The notes: generated by a model not told the origin, from the letters alone. A stretch of DNA of 64,000 nt from Macrostomum hystrix (GCA_950097015.1 CATNEN010000002.1:6837501-6901500), one strand, 5' to 3'. Shown: positions 52,350 to 63,898, counted from the first letter of the stretch. Program-made: numbers and translations.

Positions 52350-55300
52350 CTGCGAATTGGGAACACAGGTTGTTAATCCAGTGCGTTGACTGTAGCACCA
52401 TTAGGTCTGTTTGTATCAGATTGTAGGCTCAATAATACGGTTTCTTTAAATCGTTAAAATAAATCGTAAAACGCGTGTTACACTACTTATTGCAATGAGT
52501 ACCATGATAAGAACTAATAAAACACTGCTAAGGCTTACAAAGAAAAAAACTTGCAAGTTAAAAACAAAACAGACTTTTTTCTGGAAAAATCCAAGGAAAG
52601 CTAATTTATTTTTTCGAGCCTCAATTGTTTTTATATTACCAAATAAAAAAATCATTTTTAGAGCGAAAAAATTTGCCGCCCAATGTGGGGCTCGAACCCA
52701 CGACCCTGAGATTAAGAGTCTCATGCTCTACCGACTGAGCTAACCGGGCTGGTACTGGTCAGTAGCACATTGGGTGGATTTGTGCGGGATAAATTTCCTT
52801 TTGTTTTATTGAGGGCCATTTGTTTCATGCACTTCCCAATGGCCAAGCTGACCACTCAGCGAACGGCAAAGACAAAAGACTGAACACAACCGCCACTTCT
52901 TTTAATAAAAAGCATAGCGAGCTTAAAATTTGATTTAGCAAGCATTTTCAAACCGAGCTACTTAATGAGTAGCTGACCAAGGATATCGGCTCTTAAATTG
53001 ATTTTTTCGACAAAACTAAGTTGAGAAGGAAAACTAAACAGGTTGAGAAGTATTTAACATTTCTAGAGCTGCATTAGTAAGCGATCAATGCCATGGACAA
53101 TACAAGCGCTGAACCAACATATTTTTCAACTGCTTATTGTGCTTTATAGATAGTTTTTGCACTTGACCAAGTCCACACTGGGGATTGGCACACATATTCT
53201 CCCAAACCAATTCACTCATAGAACCTGCAGAGAACATTAAACTGCATGGGTTAGGGCTAGTCGCAAGTACTGCACTCTCAAAGCTTTGAACCAAACCCAA
53301 CCAATTGTCCAAAAATGGAATAACTACAACAAGAAGTCATTTTCAATTTATGGAAGTTCCTATCAGGTCAAAACCGAACTTTAGGAAATTCTTTAACCTT
53401 CTGAATTCCCGAATCATTGAAATTTCGAATTCCTAAAAAAATCTTAGAAATTCCCAAATCGTTGTATTTCCTAAAACGTTGAAACTCTTGAATCGTTAAA
53501 ATGACCAAATCGTTGGAGTTTCTAAATCGTTAAATTTCCTAAATCGTTAAAATTCTAAAATCGTTGAAACTCTTTAATCCACGAGACTCATAATTTATTA
53601 AAACTTCCAAATCGATAAACTTTTTTTTCTTTAGAATTTCAAGTCGTTGAAATTCGTAAATCGTTAAAATTCATAAATCGTTAAAATTCATAAATCGTTA
53701 AAATTCATAAATCGTTAAAAATCATAAATCTTTAAAATTCATAAATCGTTAAAATTCATAAACCGTTACAATTCATAAATCATTAAAATTCATAAATCGT
53801 TAATATTACTAAATCGCTAATATTCTGAACCCATCGTAAATTTTGGCACCACTGAAAGCAAATGCCAATCCCTGCTCACCAGAATGTTGTTGAGCAGTGC
53901 AAACAACGGGGCCAGCGGCATGGCTGCCACAAACAGGGTGACGAAGCCGAACTGAACCACCATCTCCAGGTATTCGTCGAACAGTTGCAGGTGGTCCACT
54001 GGCAGCAGGGCCGAGTCCCGCTCGCACTGCCGCAGGTCACGGCCGAGCTTCTTAGCAGCTTCCAGGATTTCATCATTCTCCTGCACTTCACGCTGGCTGC
54101 GGCCGAGATTGTGACGGTTGAACAGGCTCCTCATCAGGGGCACACCCACCTGGATAGGCGCAGGGCGAGAGTGGGCGGTGAGCAGTATACTCAAACTACT
54201 TAATAGAGTTAATGGCAAAGTGAGAAAGACCCGGGAGATCCTAAAATCTTTGTAGCCAAGGAATCTTTGTAGCCAAGGAATCTTTGTATCCAAGGAATCT
54301 TTGTATCCAAGGAATCTTTGCATCCAAGGAATCTTTGTAGCCAAGGAATCTTTGTAGCCAAGGAATCTTTGTATCCAAGGAATCTTTGCATCCAAGGAAT
54401 CTTTGTAGCCAAGGAACCTTTGTATCCAAGGAATCTTTGCATCCAAGGAATCTTTGTAGCCAACGAATCTTTGTAGCCAAGGAATCTTTGTATCCAAGGA
54501 ATCTTTGTATCCAAGGAATCTTTGCATCCAAGGAACCTTTGTATCCAAGGAATCTTTGTATCCAATGAATCTTTGCATCCAAGGAATCTTTGTAGCCAAG
54601 GAACCTTTGTATCCAAGGAATCTTTGTAGCCAAGGAATCTTTGTAGCCAAGGAATCTTTGTAGCCAAGGAATCTTTGTATCCAAGGAATCTTTGTAGCCA
54701 AGGAACCTTTGTAGCCAATCTTTGTATCCAAGGAATCTTTGTATCCAAGGAATCCTTGTATCCAAGGAATCTTTGTAGCCAAGGAACCTTTGTATCCAAG
54801 GAATCTTTGTAGCCAAGGAATCTTTGTAGCCAAGGAATCTTTGTATCCAAGGAATCTTTGTAGCCAAGGAATCTTTGTAGCCAAGGAACCTTTGTATCCA
54901 ATGAATCTTTTTAGCCAAGGAATCTTTGTATCCAAGGAATCTTTGTAGCCAAGGAATCTTTGTAGCCAAGGAATCTTTGTATCCAAGGAATCTTTGTATC
55001 CAAGGAATCTTTGTATCCAAGGAATCTTTGTATCCAAGGAATCTTTGCATCCAAGGAATCTTTGTAGCCAAGGAATCTTTGTAGCCAATGAATCTTTGTA
55101 GCCAAGGAATCTTTGCATCCAAGGAATCTTTGTAGCCAAGGAATCTTTGTAGCCAAGGAATCTTTGTAGCCAAGGAATCTTTGTAGCCAAGGAATCTTTG
55201 CATCCAAGGAATCTTTGTATCCAAGGAATCTTTGTATCCAAGGAATCTTTGTATCCAAGGAATCTTTGCATCCAAGGAATCTTTGCATCCAAGGAATCTT

Positions 55301-58300
55301 TGTATCCAAGGAATCTTTGTATCCAAGGAATCTTTGTATCCAAGGAATCTTTGCATCCAAGGAATCTTTGTAGCCAAGGAATCTTTGTAGCCAATGAATC
55401 TTTGTAGCCAAGGAATCTTTGTAGCCAAGGAATCTTTGTAGCCAAGGAATCTTTGTAGCCAAGGAATCTTTGTATCCAAGGAATCTTTGTAGCCAAGGAA
55501 TCTTTGTAGCCAAGGAATCTTTGTAGCCAAGGAATCTTTGTAGCCAAGGAATCTTTGTAGCCAAGGAATCTTTGTAGCCAAGGAATCTTTGTAGCCAAGG
55601 AATCTTTGTAGCCAAGGAATTCCTGCAGCCAATGAAGCTGGTGCATTGCAATATGCAGTCAAGAGCACAGCCGCAGCTATTGCGCGGCGCAATTCAAAGC
55701 TGCGTACGGCTGTTCAGTCCATGGACTGAGAGGGGGGACGCCACACCCACCCTCAATTACCCCAAGCTGAAGCAAAGAAGATTTAACTGTCCTGCTACAG
55801 GACACAAATTGTTCCAGTGGAGTTGGGAATGGAACCCCCGACCTTCAAGTCTTGAGTCCGGTTCTCAAACCGCTATAGCCTAACCGCTACGCCCTGTAGC
55901 CTAACACTGTTCTGCTGTGCGTTGTAGGCCAGCTATTTATCCCAGAAACACGCATAGCATAAAATGATCCCATATTCAACAACATATGGGAGCGGAAATT
56001 GGGACACTGCTCGAACCGACGAGAGGCTTGCACTTATAATTTTGTTGAATTTAAATTAGAATGCAAACTGGAGCGATAACAGCCAGGCTAAGGGCCGTGA
56101 TAATTCTTTGTTGTCTGTCTGGATGCTCTGTTTGACTGTCTGGATGCAAAGATTAACAAATGAGCTTGCTTTTCATTTCACGTATTCAGGCTGAAATCCC
56201 ACATCTCTACCCCACATTTCAAATCCTCAAGCGTCCTTATTCTACATTGCTCTCACAAGGATGTTGTAGCCTCGTGGTTAAAGCGTCGGACTCACGACTT
56301 AAAGGTCGGGGGTTCGATTCCTGACTCCACTGGAACAATTTGTGTCCTTTAGCAAGACACTTAACTCTGCATTGCTTCAGTTCACCCAGCTGTTAAATGG
56401 GTACCAGCATCAGCTGGGATAATTGAGGGTGTGTGTGGCGTCCCCCCAGTCCATGGACTGAAAAGCTGAATGCAGCCTTCAAATGCGTCGTGCAATGGCT
56501 GCGGCTGTGCTGTCGGCTGCACATCTTTATTATTATTAAAGGCTTGGGAGCTTGTCGTGCAATTTACGCCCTCGAGGGCCAACCTCCAAGTCGCAGTGAA
56601 GTGTACACTGCCTGACGATGAGAAAGTCAGGGCAGGTGTACACACCTGTGTGACCATGTGCCTGTGTACGGTAATTTTGCGCGTGTGTGCTCAGGAGTCA
56701 GCGAAATGGGCAGAATCGCCTCCTTGCTGACTGCGGGTCTAGTGTCACCAAATGATGTGCCATTGCCCGCAGCCCTCCTGTAATAATTATTACTATATAT
56801 TATTATATATTATTATTATTATACTGCACTGAACAGCTGCTTAAATTCCTCTATCCAACAACTCAAATTTTCAAATCTCCGTTTCCCATATTTTACATCT
56901 CAAATCCTTAAATCCGCCACTCAAAATTTCAAAAGTCGAACACCAATCCTGGATCCCAATTTTCATAGTTCTCAAGTACAGGTGAGGCTCACCTCAACCA
57001 GACAGTTGATGACCTGCTTGGCCACAAAGATGATGAGCATCTGGATGACGAGCTCCACCAGGCAGCCAGCCGGGTCGCACTCCTCGATGCGCATGCTGTC
57101 GCCGATGCGGCTGTAGGCACCAGGCCTGCCGTGGAAATAGCCTTTGAAGAAGGCGATGTAGAACACCGAGGAGTAATAGTTGACAAACTGGAAGCAGTAC
57201 ACCTTGAAGGTGAACGAGTCCTCATAGGCGGCCTCTGTCTTGGGCTGCTCCAGGTCGGTCAGGACTACGGCTAGTCGGCGATACACCTGGTTGAGCAGCA
57301 CGATGCAAACGAAGTTGATCATCGCTGCGCTGGTGGACGTGATGAGGCGGGCCTGGCTGGAAGTGCCGACACCAAGCGAGTGCAGCACCTGCGGGATTGG
57401 AGCCAGGTGGTACTTGGTGAGGTCTGGAATATTTGGCGCACTTTTATTGGTTTGTTAATTCAATTTATGCACGAATGGGACACTCGGTCATAAAATAATA
57501 ACCGGAAGAGAGATCCGGCTCAGAATAGTTGACAGGGACCTTAAAGAATTTTTCCGACATACTTGTAGTTTAGCCGGCCGAAAAATATTAATAACAAGCA
57601 ACAGGGCGACACTTTGAATGATAGAATTGTCTAAGATTAAACAACTAATTAGTAGTATTAGTAACAATTAGAGCACACGGCCCAGATAGGAAGCGAGGCT
57701 GTGTCAGAGTCACGATAGTCAGTGAGGTTGGTGTAATTGTTGTCGAATAACTTAGGGCAATGTACCTTTTATCAAAGATAGGGGTAAGATTTGAGCCCAT
57801 GGGCGGAGGGGTGTAAACTTTAAGCAAAGATGGGGGCTATTAGGGTAGGGCTTTTTGCGGGTGTTTTCGGGAGGAGAGGTTAAAAAATTGGCGGCAATGT
57901 ACATTCTAGCAAAAATAGGGGTAGGGTTTGAGCCCGCGGGGAAGAGAGATTCGCGGCAATGTACATTCTAGCAAAAATAGGGGTAGGGTTTGAGCCCGCG
58001 GGGAAGAGAGATTCGCGGCAATGTACATTCTAGCAAAAATAGGGGTAGGGTTTGAGCCCGCGGGGAAGAGAGATTCGCGGCAATGTACATTCTAGCAAAA
58101 ATAGGGGCAGGGTTTGAGCCCGCGGGGAAGAGAGATTCGCGGCAATGTACATTCTAGCAAAAATAGGGGCAGGGTTTGAGCCCGCGGGGAAGAGAGATTC
58201 GCGGCAATGTACATTCTAGCAAAAATAGGGGCAGGGTTTGAGCCCGCGGGGAAGAGAGATTCGCGGCAATAGGGGTAGGGTTGAGGCCATTTAAGGAAGG

Positions 58301-61300
58301 AAGGCCAATCAAAAAAGACTATGTACATTCTAGGGAGAAACGGGAAGCTTGTCATAAGAACTAGTCCCAATGTACGCAAAAGCAGTTGACGTTATCAGTC
58401 TTGCCTAGTTGATTTATAGTCGAGCTATATAGTTTAGTAAAAAAAGCAAATATCAACCTAAATCTAAGGAGTGCATTCGCTTGTTCTGCTCTACTGTGGG
58501 TGCAGGATGTGAAAATAAGATATCGACCAAGAGTTGCCTTAACAGCTGCCATCGGGTGCAGAGCATCATTTTTAGATCAGATTGAACAAAAATCAAGGGA
58601 ATGTAAAAACTTTGTTGGTGGTTAAAAATTTGCTTTTTAGACTGCATAAGAAGGCTTTTTTGAAAAGCGAAAAGCGAAAACCACGTATAAAAACTGTATT
58701 AACACTTTTTGAGGATTTTAATAATAACTTTGTCTAGATTTAAATCTTTACCTACACCGAACTGTAACCAACTGATCTTGACATGAATAATATTTTTAGC
58801 TAGTTTTTAGTTCAGATTTCTGTTTAAATTAAGAGAAGTGCACGTTTGTTTGTATTGGAAAAGACCGATTGATTTCCGTTCAAAATAGGCCAGTTATAAT
58901 GGGCCTCACATCTTGATAAGCTAACACTCGGTGCCAGAGGACCTGAAAATAAAGAGATAACAGAATTTTGATAATTACATAAACTAGAATATGATTGACA
59001 CCTAGCACGGCATTTCCCTGTGTACAGCTGTTCAGTCCATGGACTAAACAAGCCGCAACACTCATTCAAATTTCTGCAAATGCAACCCAGGAAACGAAGC
59101 GTTCGAGGACACAGATTGTCTCCACTGGTCTGAGATTCGAACTCCCAACCTCTTGATCAGACGCCGAAGCTCCAACCACTAAACGCTCCCTAGACAATGT
59201 CATTTATAATAAGAAGCATTTTAGCAATGTTAGTATAAATAAAATATTCGCTAAGACAACAGTCGATAACTCACAATTGATTGAATAATAATTAAGAAAT
59301 GAGATAGTACAGAGGCAAGCAGTTTTCATTAATTTGAAGAAGATTTATCACAACAGAGAATAAAATAACTTTTGTAAGTCCTAGGTAGCCTTACAGTGCG
59401 ACAGAAATTTGTAAGAATCTATTTATTTCTGTGTTCTGAAATTAGCAGATATTATCGCAAAATTTAGTGTTGAAATTGAAACCAGAAATTTAAACAATTC
59501 AGTAAAACAATGGCTAGAAAATATAAGCAGTTTTCATCAGCTAGCTTTACACAATGTTACCGGGGTGAAAAACTTACACAAGAGGAAAATAATTACAGCA
59601 ATTTATAAATGCGATTTGATAAATGCATGCCTAAATTATTATTATCCAGATTTATTGACAAAAGCAGCAAAGGACAATCAATCTAATCTATTGTAGATTA
59701 TCTAGAGATGATCTAATCAACATTCAATGGATAATCTAATCCATTGCATTATGCAAGATAAACTAAAAGGAAAAAATAAATCAATAAAATAAAGATGAAA
59801 CAATGACTATAGCTAGAACAAAACCCGCAGCGTATTGACCGCACATACCACGATGATGCTGAGCCGGTAGACAATGACGCCAATGACCACACTGATGACC
59901 AAGGTGATCATGAACAGCACGGTGGAGACGCTGAGGCAGTAGCGGGGCGCCCGGATGTAGATGGGGATGCCCTTCTCCAACTCCATTCGTAGCTGAGACT
60001 CGTCTATGGACTTCTGGCGCAGGCGGGACTGAACCTGCCTGGTGTAGGCCGGCCTGGGCACCTGCGGGTTAATCACGGGATTGGCCAGGTAGGCGCAAAT
60101 GAATGCCTAGATCATCTAGAGAAATCTTTAAGTGTCTAGAGACATCTATAGATTGCATAGAAAAATCTAGAGATGATCTAGAGAAAATCTAGAGAAATCT
60201 AGAAATAATCTAGAAATAATCTAGTGAAATCTAGAGATAATCTAGAGAATCTAGGGAAATCTGGAGATAACCTAGTGAAATCTAGAGATTAATCTAGAGA
60301 AATCTAGAGATAAAGATAATCCAGAGAAATCGATAGAGAATTTTGTGCAGTCATCTGCAAAGTAATCTACAGAGAGGTATTCCGTATTTCGTATCCCATA
60401 ATAAACCAGCTGTTTAAACCACCGACCTCGTCATTTTGAAAGTTGTTCACGTCCCACTCGTACTGCAGCACCGCCTGTCGACGCTTCCAGAACTCCAGGA
60501 AGCAGGTGGCCCACAGAGACATGAGAATGGAGAACAGGATGGTGGCCGGGTTGTCAAACACGTGCACAATTCGGGAGTAGGTGCAGCTGCTCTTCAGCGG
60601 GATGTAGTCGCAGGCCTTGTCGCAGCCGGGACAAAGTTTCATCTCCATCACCTTGGGATCCTCGCAGATCTGATCGGCAGTGATGTTAGTGGAAGTGGTG
60701 CAGACGCCGTACATGAAGACAATGAGGCCCAGAATGGCCATTGGTGTGAGCCACATGTTGTAGAAGCCTAGCCAGGCAAAGTACATGGCAATCTTCTCGC
60801 CAAAGTAGCGCCTGACTAGCAGCAACGGCTGGAAGCGGTACCAGTTGCTGGGGGCCACCCAGCAGTCGTAGAGCTCCTGGCGATCGTTCTCGAAGCCCTG
60901 GACTCGCGTGTCGACGCCGCTCGGACTTTTGTGCGGCCCGTCGTGCAGGGTGAAATAGTCGGTGATTGCGCCGCTGCTAAGGCAGTCGCTGAACAATGGC
61001 ATCTCCACCACGGCATTGTAGGTGATGAGCGAGCGCTGGGCCGAGGTGAAGAAGTTCGATTGATCGTCGCTGTTCAGAAACATGTCCAGGCGTTCCTCCT
61101 GCGGTGTCAGCGGCGGCATGGGCTCTCTACTCTCTTATTGCTGCACAATCTCTTCTCTGCAACCAGAGCTGGTTGGCCCTCTTAAGCAGGAATTTGAGCT
61201 CCAGCTTGTAAAAACATCATCCCCTACAGTTGGCAAATATTCCCATTCAGTAAGCAAATTATCCCCACTAGTAGGTTAATTATCCCATCCAGTTGGGACA

Positions 61301-62403
61301 TTATCCCCTCTAGTAGGTAAACGATCCCCTCTCTAGTTAGGAAATCTTTCCTTCCAGTTGGGACATTATCCCATCCAGTCGGAAAATAATCTCTGGCAGT
61401 TGATTAATCTTTCTTTTGCGAAAATTGAGTCTTTGTTTCTGTTTCCCTAGACAGATATTTTTCCTATACACCAAGCGTAGAGCAAAAAAGCCAAAAATGT
61501 TGAGCAGCCGCCGTGCTCAAAGCAGCAAGCGCACCTGAAACGGCGCGGTGAAATAGTCGTGCTTCTCGCCCGTGTTCTCTCTGGCCCGAAACAGGCGCTT
61601 CATGCCCAGACAGCCGTCGTTGCAGCCGGACTTGGCGTCCAGCAAAGTCTGCGGATCGTTGGCGATGTCCGCAATGGGCATCTCCAGCTTGATGACCGAG
61701 GCGTACCTTGTCAGCAGTTCAAAGCTGGAGTGCACAAGCAGGAAGCCGGTGTTGTTGACGGAGTCCTCGGGCTGAAGGATTTCAACAATCATCCCCATGC
61801 TGGTCAGCTTAGCCACGAGGTCGCTGCGCACATTCTGTCGCTCGGCCTCGCGCTCCTTGTTCGACTCTTTGTGATTAGACGCCGGGAACGGCATGACGAA
61901 GTCAACTTTCAACGGTTCGCCGTCTTTGCCAAACTGGTAATGTTTGAAACAACGGCCAACATAGATACGCACACCTTATGTAAAATAAGATCTTCACAGA
62001 AAACTTTTTAGATGGCGGACTTTCACGAAAATCTAATTTAGTTTAATCCGTGGTCTATCCCAAGGGGGGGAATAGCGCGGACTTCTACTGTTAAAACGAA
62101 GATGAGAAAATGGAAACAACAGTTCAAATTAGGCTCACCTGGTTCTGCAGGTACAAACTGTCGCCAAGGGTCTGCCTGGGCCGCAGCAGAATCACGCCGG
62201 ACTGCGGCATCGGCGGCGGCTGCCAGGAGGAGTCGCCGACATCGCTTTCGTCAACAGGTTCGGCGCGGGCGGCCATCTCGACGGCCTCGAAGCCGATGGG
62301 TGCCAGGCTCGACGGCTCCTCCGTCATCATCGGGCGCAGCTCGGAGTCGTCCGACTCCTTGGAGCCACCTGCGTTCGGTGGTCGACGCATCGGTTCAACG
62401 CGG
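51765..62403 (-). CDS. Anoctamin (TMEM16) family channel/scramblase
   Basis: Gene-level entry, exons 5' to 3': 62403-62139, 61933-61535, 61122-60427, 60061-59849, 57388-56993, 54149-53880, 52349-51765; about 940 residues, every join phase 0. N-terminal anoctamin dimerisation domain ([28 protein letters not shown]), then the membrane core with family signatures [70 protein letters not shown], and [17 protein letters not shown] near the end. Calcium-site residues known from TMEM16A are present: N and E in KQVINCLVE, both E in DEYLEM, E and D in LEVRLDAW. Plasma-membrane or ER Ca2+-activated channel/scramblase; the two cannot be told apart here. The 5' end may lack an upstream exon. Confidence 0.96.
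52667..52672 (-). terminator. Pol III terminator of tRNA-Lys
   Basis: T6 on the minus strand, 4 nt past the discriminator base. Confidence 0.85.
52677..52749 (-). tRNA. tRNA-Lys (CTT)
   Basis: Complete 73-nt cloverleaf without intron. Acceptor stem GCCCGGT with ATTGGGC plus G discriminator, D arm TAGCTCAGTCGGTAGAGCA, anticodon arm TGAGACTCTTAATCTCA (CTT), T arm GTGGGTTCGAGCCCCAC. A run of six T follows on the minus strand (52672-52667), a good Pol III terminator. It lies in the last intron of the anoctamin gene, same strand. Confidence 0.98.
53400..53820. repeat. Degenerate 17-bp minisatellite
   Basis: About 24 units of TAAAATTCATAAATCGT, regular from 53640 and decayed to the left. Ends 60 nt from the donor of anoctamin exon 6. 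Confidence 0.88.
53880..54149 (-). CDS. Anoctamin exon 6
   Basis: Acceptor TGCGCCTATCCAG, donor ATTCTG|GTGAGC. 90 codons, [10 protein letters not shown] to FALLNNIL, including the two helix-7 glutamates. Confidence 0.96.
54238..55622. repeat. 17-bp minisatellite, about 81 copies, three interspersed variants
   Basis: Unit AGGAATCTTTGTAGCCA, with TAGCCA, TATCCA or CATCCA as the last six bases in irregular order. Fills the acceptor-side part of anoctamin intron 5. Minus frames stay open through the array. Confidence 0.98.
55667..55903 (-). mobile_element. tRNA-derived SINE, family A
   Basis: CAGCCGCAGCTATTGCGCGG, CAGTCCATGGACTG, GGGGACGCCACACCCACCCT, GGACACAAATTGTTCCAGTG, then B-box complement TGGAACCCCCGACCTTCAAG and head complement GCTATAGCCTAACCGCTACG. 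Close to full length. Confidence 0.87.
56263..56540 (+). mobile_element. tRNA-derived SINE, family A (full-length reference copy)
   Basis: Head GTTGTAGCCTCGTGGTTAAA, B box GGGGGTTCGATTCCTGACTC, body TTAGCAAGACACTTAACTCT and CACCCAGCTGTTAAATGGGT, CAGTCCATGGACTG, end TGCTGTCGGCTGCACATC, (TTA)n tail. The TTAGCAAGACACTTAA...CAGCTG block is found in many animal SINEs. Confidence 0.88.
56541..56795 (+). mobile_element. SINE family B body joined to the family A tail
   Basis: Lacks its tRNA head. Begins GGCTTGGGAGCTTGTCGTGC directly after the (TTA)n tail of the family-A copy and continues to CCCGCAGCCCTCCTGTAATA plus (AAT)n. Confidence 0.82.
56993..57388 (-). CDS. Anoctamin exon 5
   Basis: Acceptor CCAATCCCGCAG, donor GTTGAG|GTGAGC. 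132 codons, [11 protein letters not shown] to NCLVE. Contains [18 protein letters not shown] and the helix-6 part of the Ca2+ site. Confidence 0.97.
57830..58290. repeat. 62-bp minisatellite, about 7 copies
   Basis: Units share GCAATGTACATTCTAGCAAA and TTTGAGCCCGCGGGGAAGAG; middle five almost identical. In anoctamin intron 4. The CCCGCGGG palindrome recurs in each unit. Confidence 0.96.
58291..59018. other. Intronic stretch
   Basis: Part of anoctamin intron 4, AT-rich, nothing recognised. Confidence 0.5.
59019..59193 (-). mobile_element. tRNA-derived SINE, family A (short copy)
   Basis: CAGTCCATGGACTAAACAAG, CCACTGGTCTGAGATTCGAA (B box complement), AACCACTAAACGCTCCCTAG (head complement). 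Left part truncated. Confidence 0.75.
59849..60061 (-). CDS. Anoctamin exon 4
   Basis: Acceptor TGATTAACCCGCAG, donor ATCGTG|GTATGT. 71 codons, VPRPAYTRQ to YRLSIIV, with a membrane helix. Confidence 0.94.
60110..60345. repeat. Degenerate TCTAGAGAAA repeat
   Basis: Loose units of AATCTAGAGA, 10-20 bp spacing, in anoctamin intron 3. Confidence 0.85.
60427..61122 (-). CDS. Anoctamin exon 3
   Basis: 232 codons from [15 protein letters not shown] to [10 protein letters not shown]. Donor GAG|GTCGGT is unusual but keeps phase 0 and family alignment. Acceptor GTAGAGAG|CCC is weak, so the first few codons are uncertain. Contains the first membrane helices and a Cys-rich extracellular loop ([10 protein letters not shown]). 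Confidence 0.94.
61215..61400. repeat. Degenerate about 22-bp repeat
   Basis: Loose units of TTGGGACATTATCCC and CTAGTAGGTAA in anoctamin intron 2. Confidence 0.75.
61535..61933 (-). CDS. Anoctamin exon 2 (dimerisation domain)
   Basis: Acceptor CAAACATTACCAG chosen because it keeps phase 0 with exon 1 (an earlier AG at about 61975 would not). Donor [25 protein letters not shown] to DYFTAPFQ. Confidence 0.9.
62139..62403 (-). CDS. Anoctamin exon 1 or first exon in window
   Basis: 88 codons ending LYLQNQ at donor CAG|GTGAGC. The acceptor-like AATTTCCTTCCAG at 62405 suggests another exon upstream, but an in-frame ATG at 62420 (or at 62388) could also start the protein. Acidic, low-complexity cytosolic N-terminus. 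Confidence 0.75.
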
Positions 62404-62504
62404 CTGGAAGGAAATTTCATGCAGTTTTAGGGATCTCAAAATGCAGCTCTGGGAAAATCGAAGAAGGTTCTGGGGATTATAAAAGTGAATCTGAGGGTGG
62501 GGTG

Positions 62505-62800
62505 AGTGGCAGAACGGTCTGACGCGTTTGCCTCTCGCACCAAGGTCCCGAGCTCAAATCCACAGCGAGGCCGCATTCATGGGGCGCAGCCGCGGAGAGA
62601 AGGCGTGCATGGGGGCTTGTCGTGCAATTTTCGCCTTTGAGGGCCAACCTCCAAGACGCAGTGAGAGTGTGCACTGCCTGACGATGAGAAAGTCAGGGCA
62701 GATGTACACACCTGTGTGCGTGTGTGCTCAGGAGTTAGGTGCATTCGCCTCATCGTTGGCTGCGGGTCAACTGTCACCAATTGCCCGCTGCCCACCGGCA
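62505..62800 (+). mobile_element. tRNA-derived SINE, family B
   Basis: Head GAGTGGCAGAACGGTCTGAC, B box CGAGCTCAAATCCACAGCGA, GCTTGTCGTGCAATTTTCGC, CACTGCCTGACGATGAGAAA, TTGGCTGCGGGTCAACTGTC. Ends at the hairpin region 62786-62865. Confidence 0.85.
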
Positions 62801-62865
62801 AACACCGGTGGGCAGCGTAGATGTTGCTTATCTACCCAGATGTTGCTTATCTGGGTAGATAAGCA
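62786..62865. repeat. Two adjacent perfect hairpins
   Basis: Stem 1: CGCTGCCCACCGG (62786-62798) with CCGGTGGGCAGCG (62805-62817), 6-nt loop. Stem 2: TGCTTATCTACCCAGAT (62825-62841) with ATCTGGGTAGATAAGCA (62849-62865), 7-nt loop. Confidence 0.95.
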
Positions 62866-63245
62866 CCAGTGAACTCACAATGGAAACTTAGGTCAAGTAT
62901 AAAGTACAAACAAAAACACGTTTAATACATCTATTTTAGTTATAGCCGGCCAAGCTAGCTGTGGCCCATTTTGGGTGACAATCTAAACAATTTCTATGCA
63001 GAATTTCTACCCTAATAGCCCATAGCCAAGCAGAAGAGGAAGCGAAAGTGAATATATTTCAGGACTGTGGGGCACATGGCACAGGGCACAGGGCGAGGGT
63101 ATAGCTGGCTGGAATGGAATCAGATGCGAATTAATCAACTGTCTTACTGGAGTGCGCAGAGAATTCTGCTACAAACATGAGTTTCATTTCTCTCTATTAT
63201 TCTCTTCATTTCATAATAATAAGAGCAATAATTGGTGACACTTTG
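62866..63245. other. Region upstream of anoctamin
   Basis: No exon or element recognised. Confidence 0.45.
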
Positions 63246-63404
63246 CAGCCGACAGCGCAGCGTACGCCTGTTCAGTCCATGGACTGGGGGGACGCCACAC
63301 CCACTCTTAATTACTTTAGATAATGTAGATACCCTAGTGGAGTCGAAAATCGAACCCCCGACCTTCAAGTGGTGGGTCTGACGCTTAAACCACTAGGCTA
63401 AAAC
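63246..63404 (-). mobile_element. tRNA-derived SINE, family A
   Basis: CAGTCCATGGACTG, GGGGGGACGCCACACCCACT, GAACCCCCGACCTTCAAG, head complement CTTAAACCACTAGGCTA. Confidence 0.83.
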
Positions 63405-63648
63405 CCACAGCCTTATCGATTAGCAAATACAATTAATAGGTGTTCTGGGGGAGTGGGCCAAAAATAGAGTGAGCCAATCTGATAAATTCTTGATTTATCG
63501 TGTTGCCAGGGCGAGATCTTAAAACGAAATATTTTTTCTGTTATCTACAGGTGGGTCGCCAGAAATGAGGTGAGCAATGTGAAACTTGAGTATAATCGAG
63601 TACAGATCAGAGAAATGACACCAGCGACCCAGTTGGGCCCAATGTAGT

Positions 63649-63898
63649 ACAGCCGCAGCTATTGCATGGCGCATCCGAAGGCTGTGTACAGCTGTTCAGT
63701 CCATGGACTGGGAAAGCCGCAAAAATAAACAGAAAGTTCTACCTTCGCAATGCTGGCACCAAATTCGCAGCTGGATGCATTTAAGCCTTGGGTACAAGGA
63801 ATTAGGAGTCTTGCTCGAGGGCAGAAATTATATTACAAAAAGACAGAGATTCGAACTCACGACCTCTCCGTTAAGAGAAAAGCTTAATATAAACCACT
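63649..63898 (-). mobile_element. tRNA-derived SINE, family A
   Basis: CAGCCGCAGCTATTGCATGG, CAGTCCATGGACTG, diverged middle, B-box complement AGATTCGAACTCACGACCTC. Confidence 0.78.

Noticed and set aside
53817-55692. 609-aa minus frame [17 protein letters not shown] repeats joined to an anoctamin segment
   Set aside because: The 17-bp array is open in all minus frames and merely runs into exon 6; a good acceptor at 54150 separates them.
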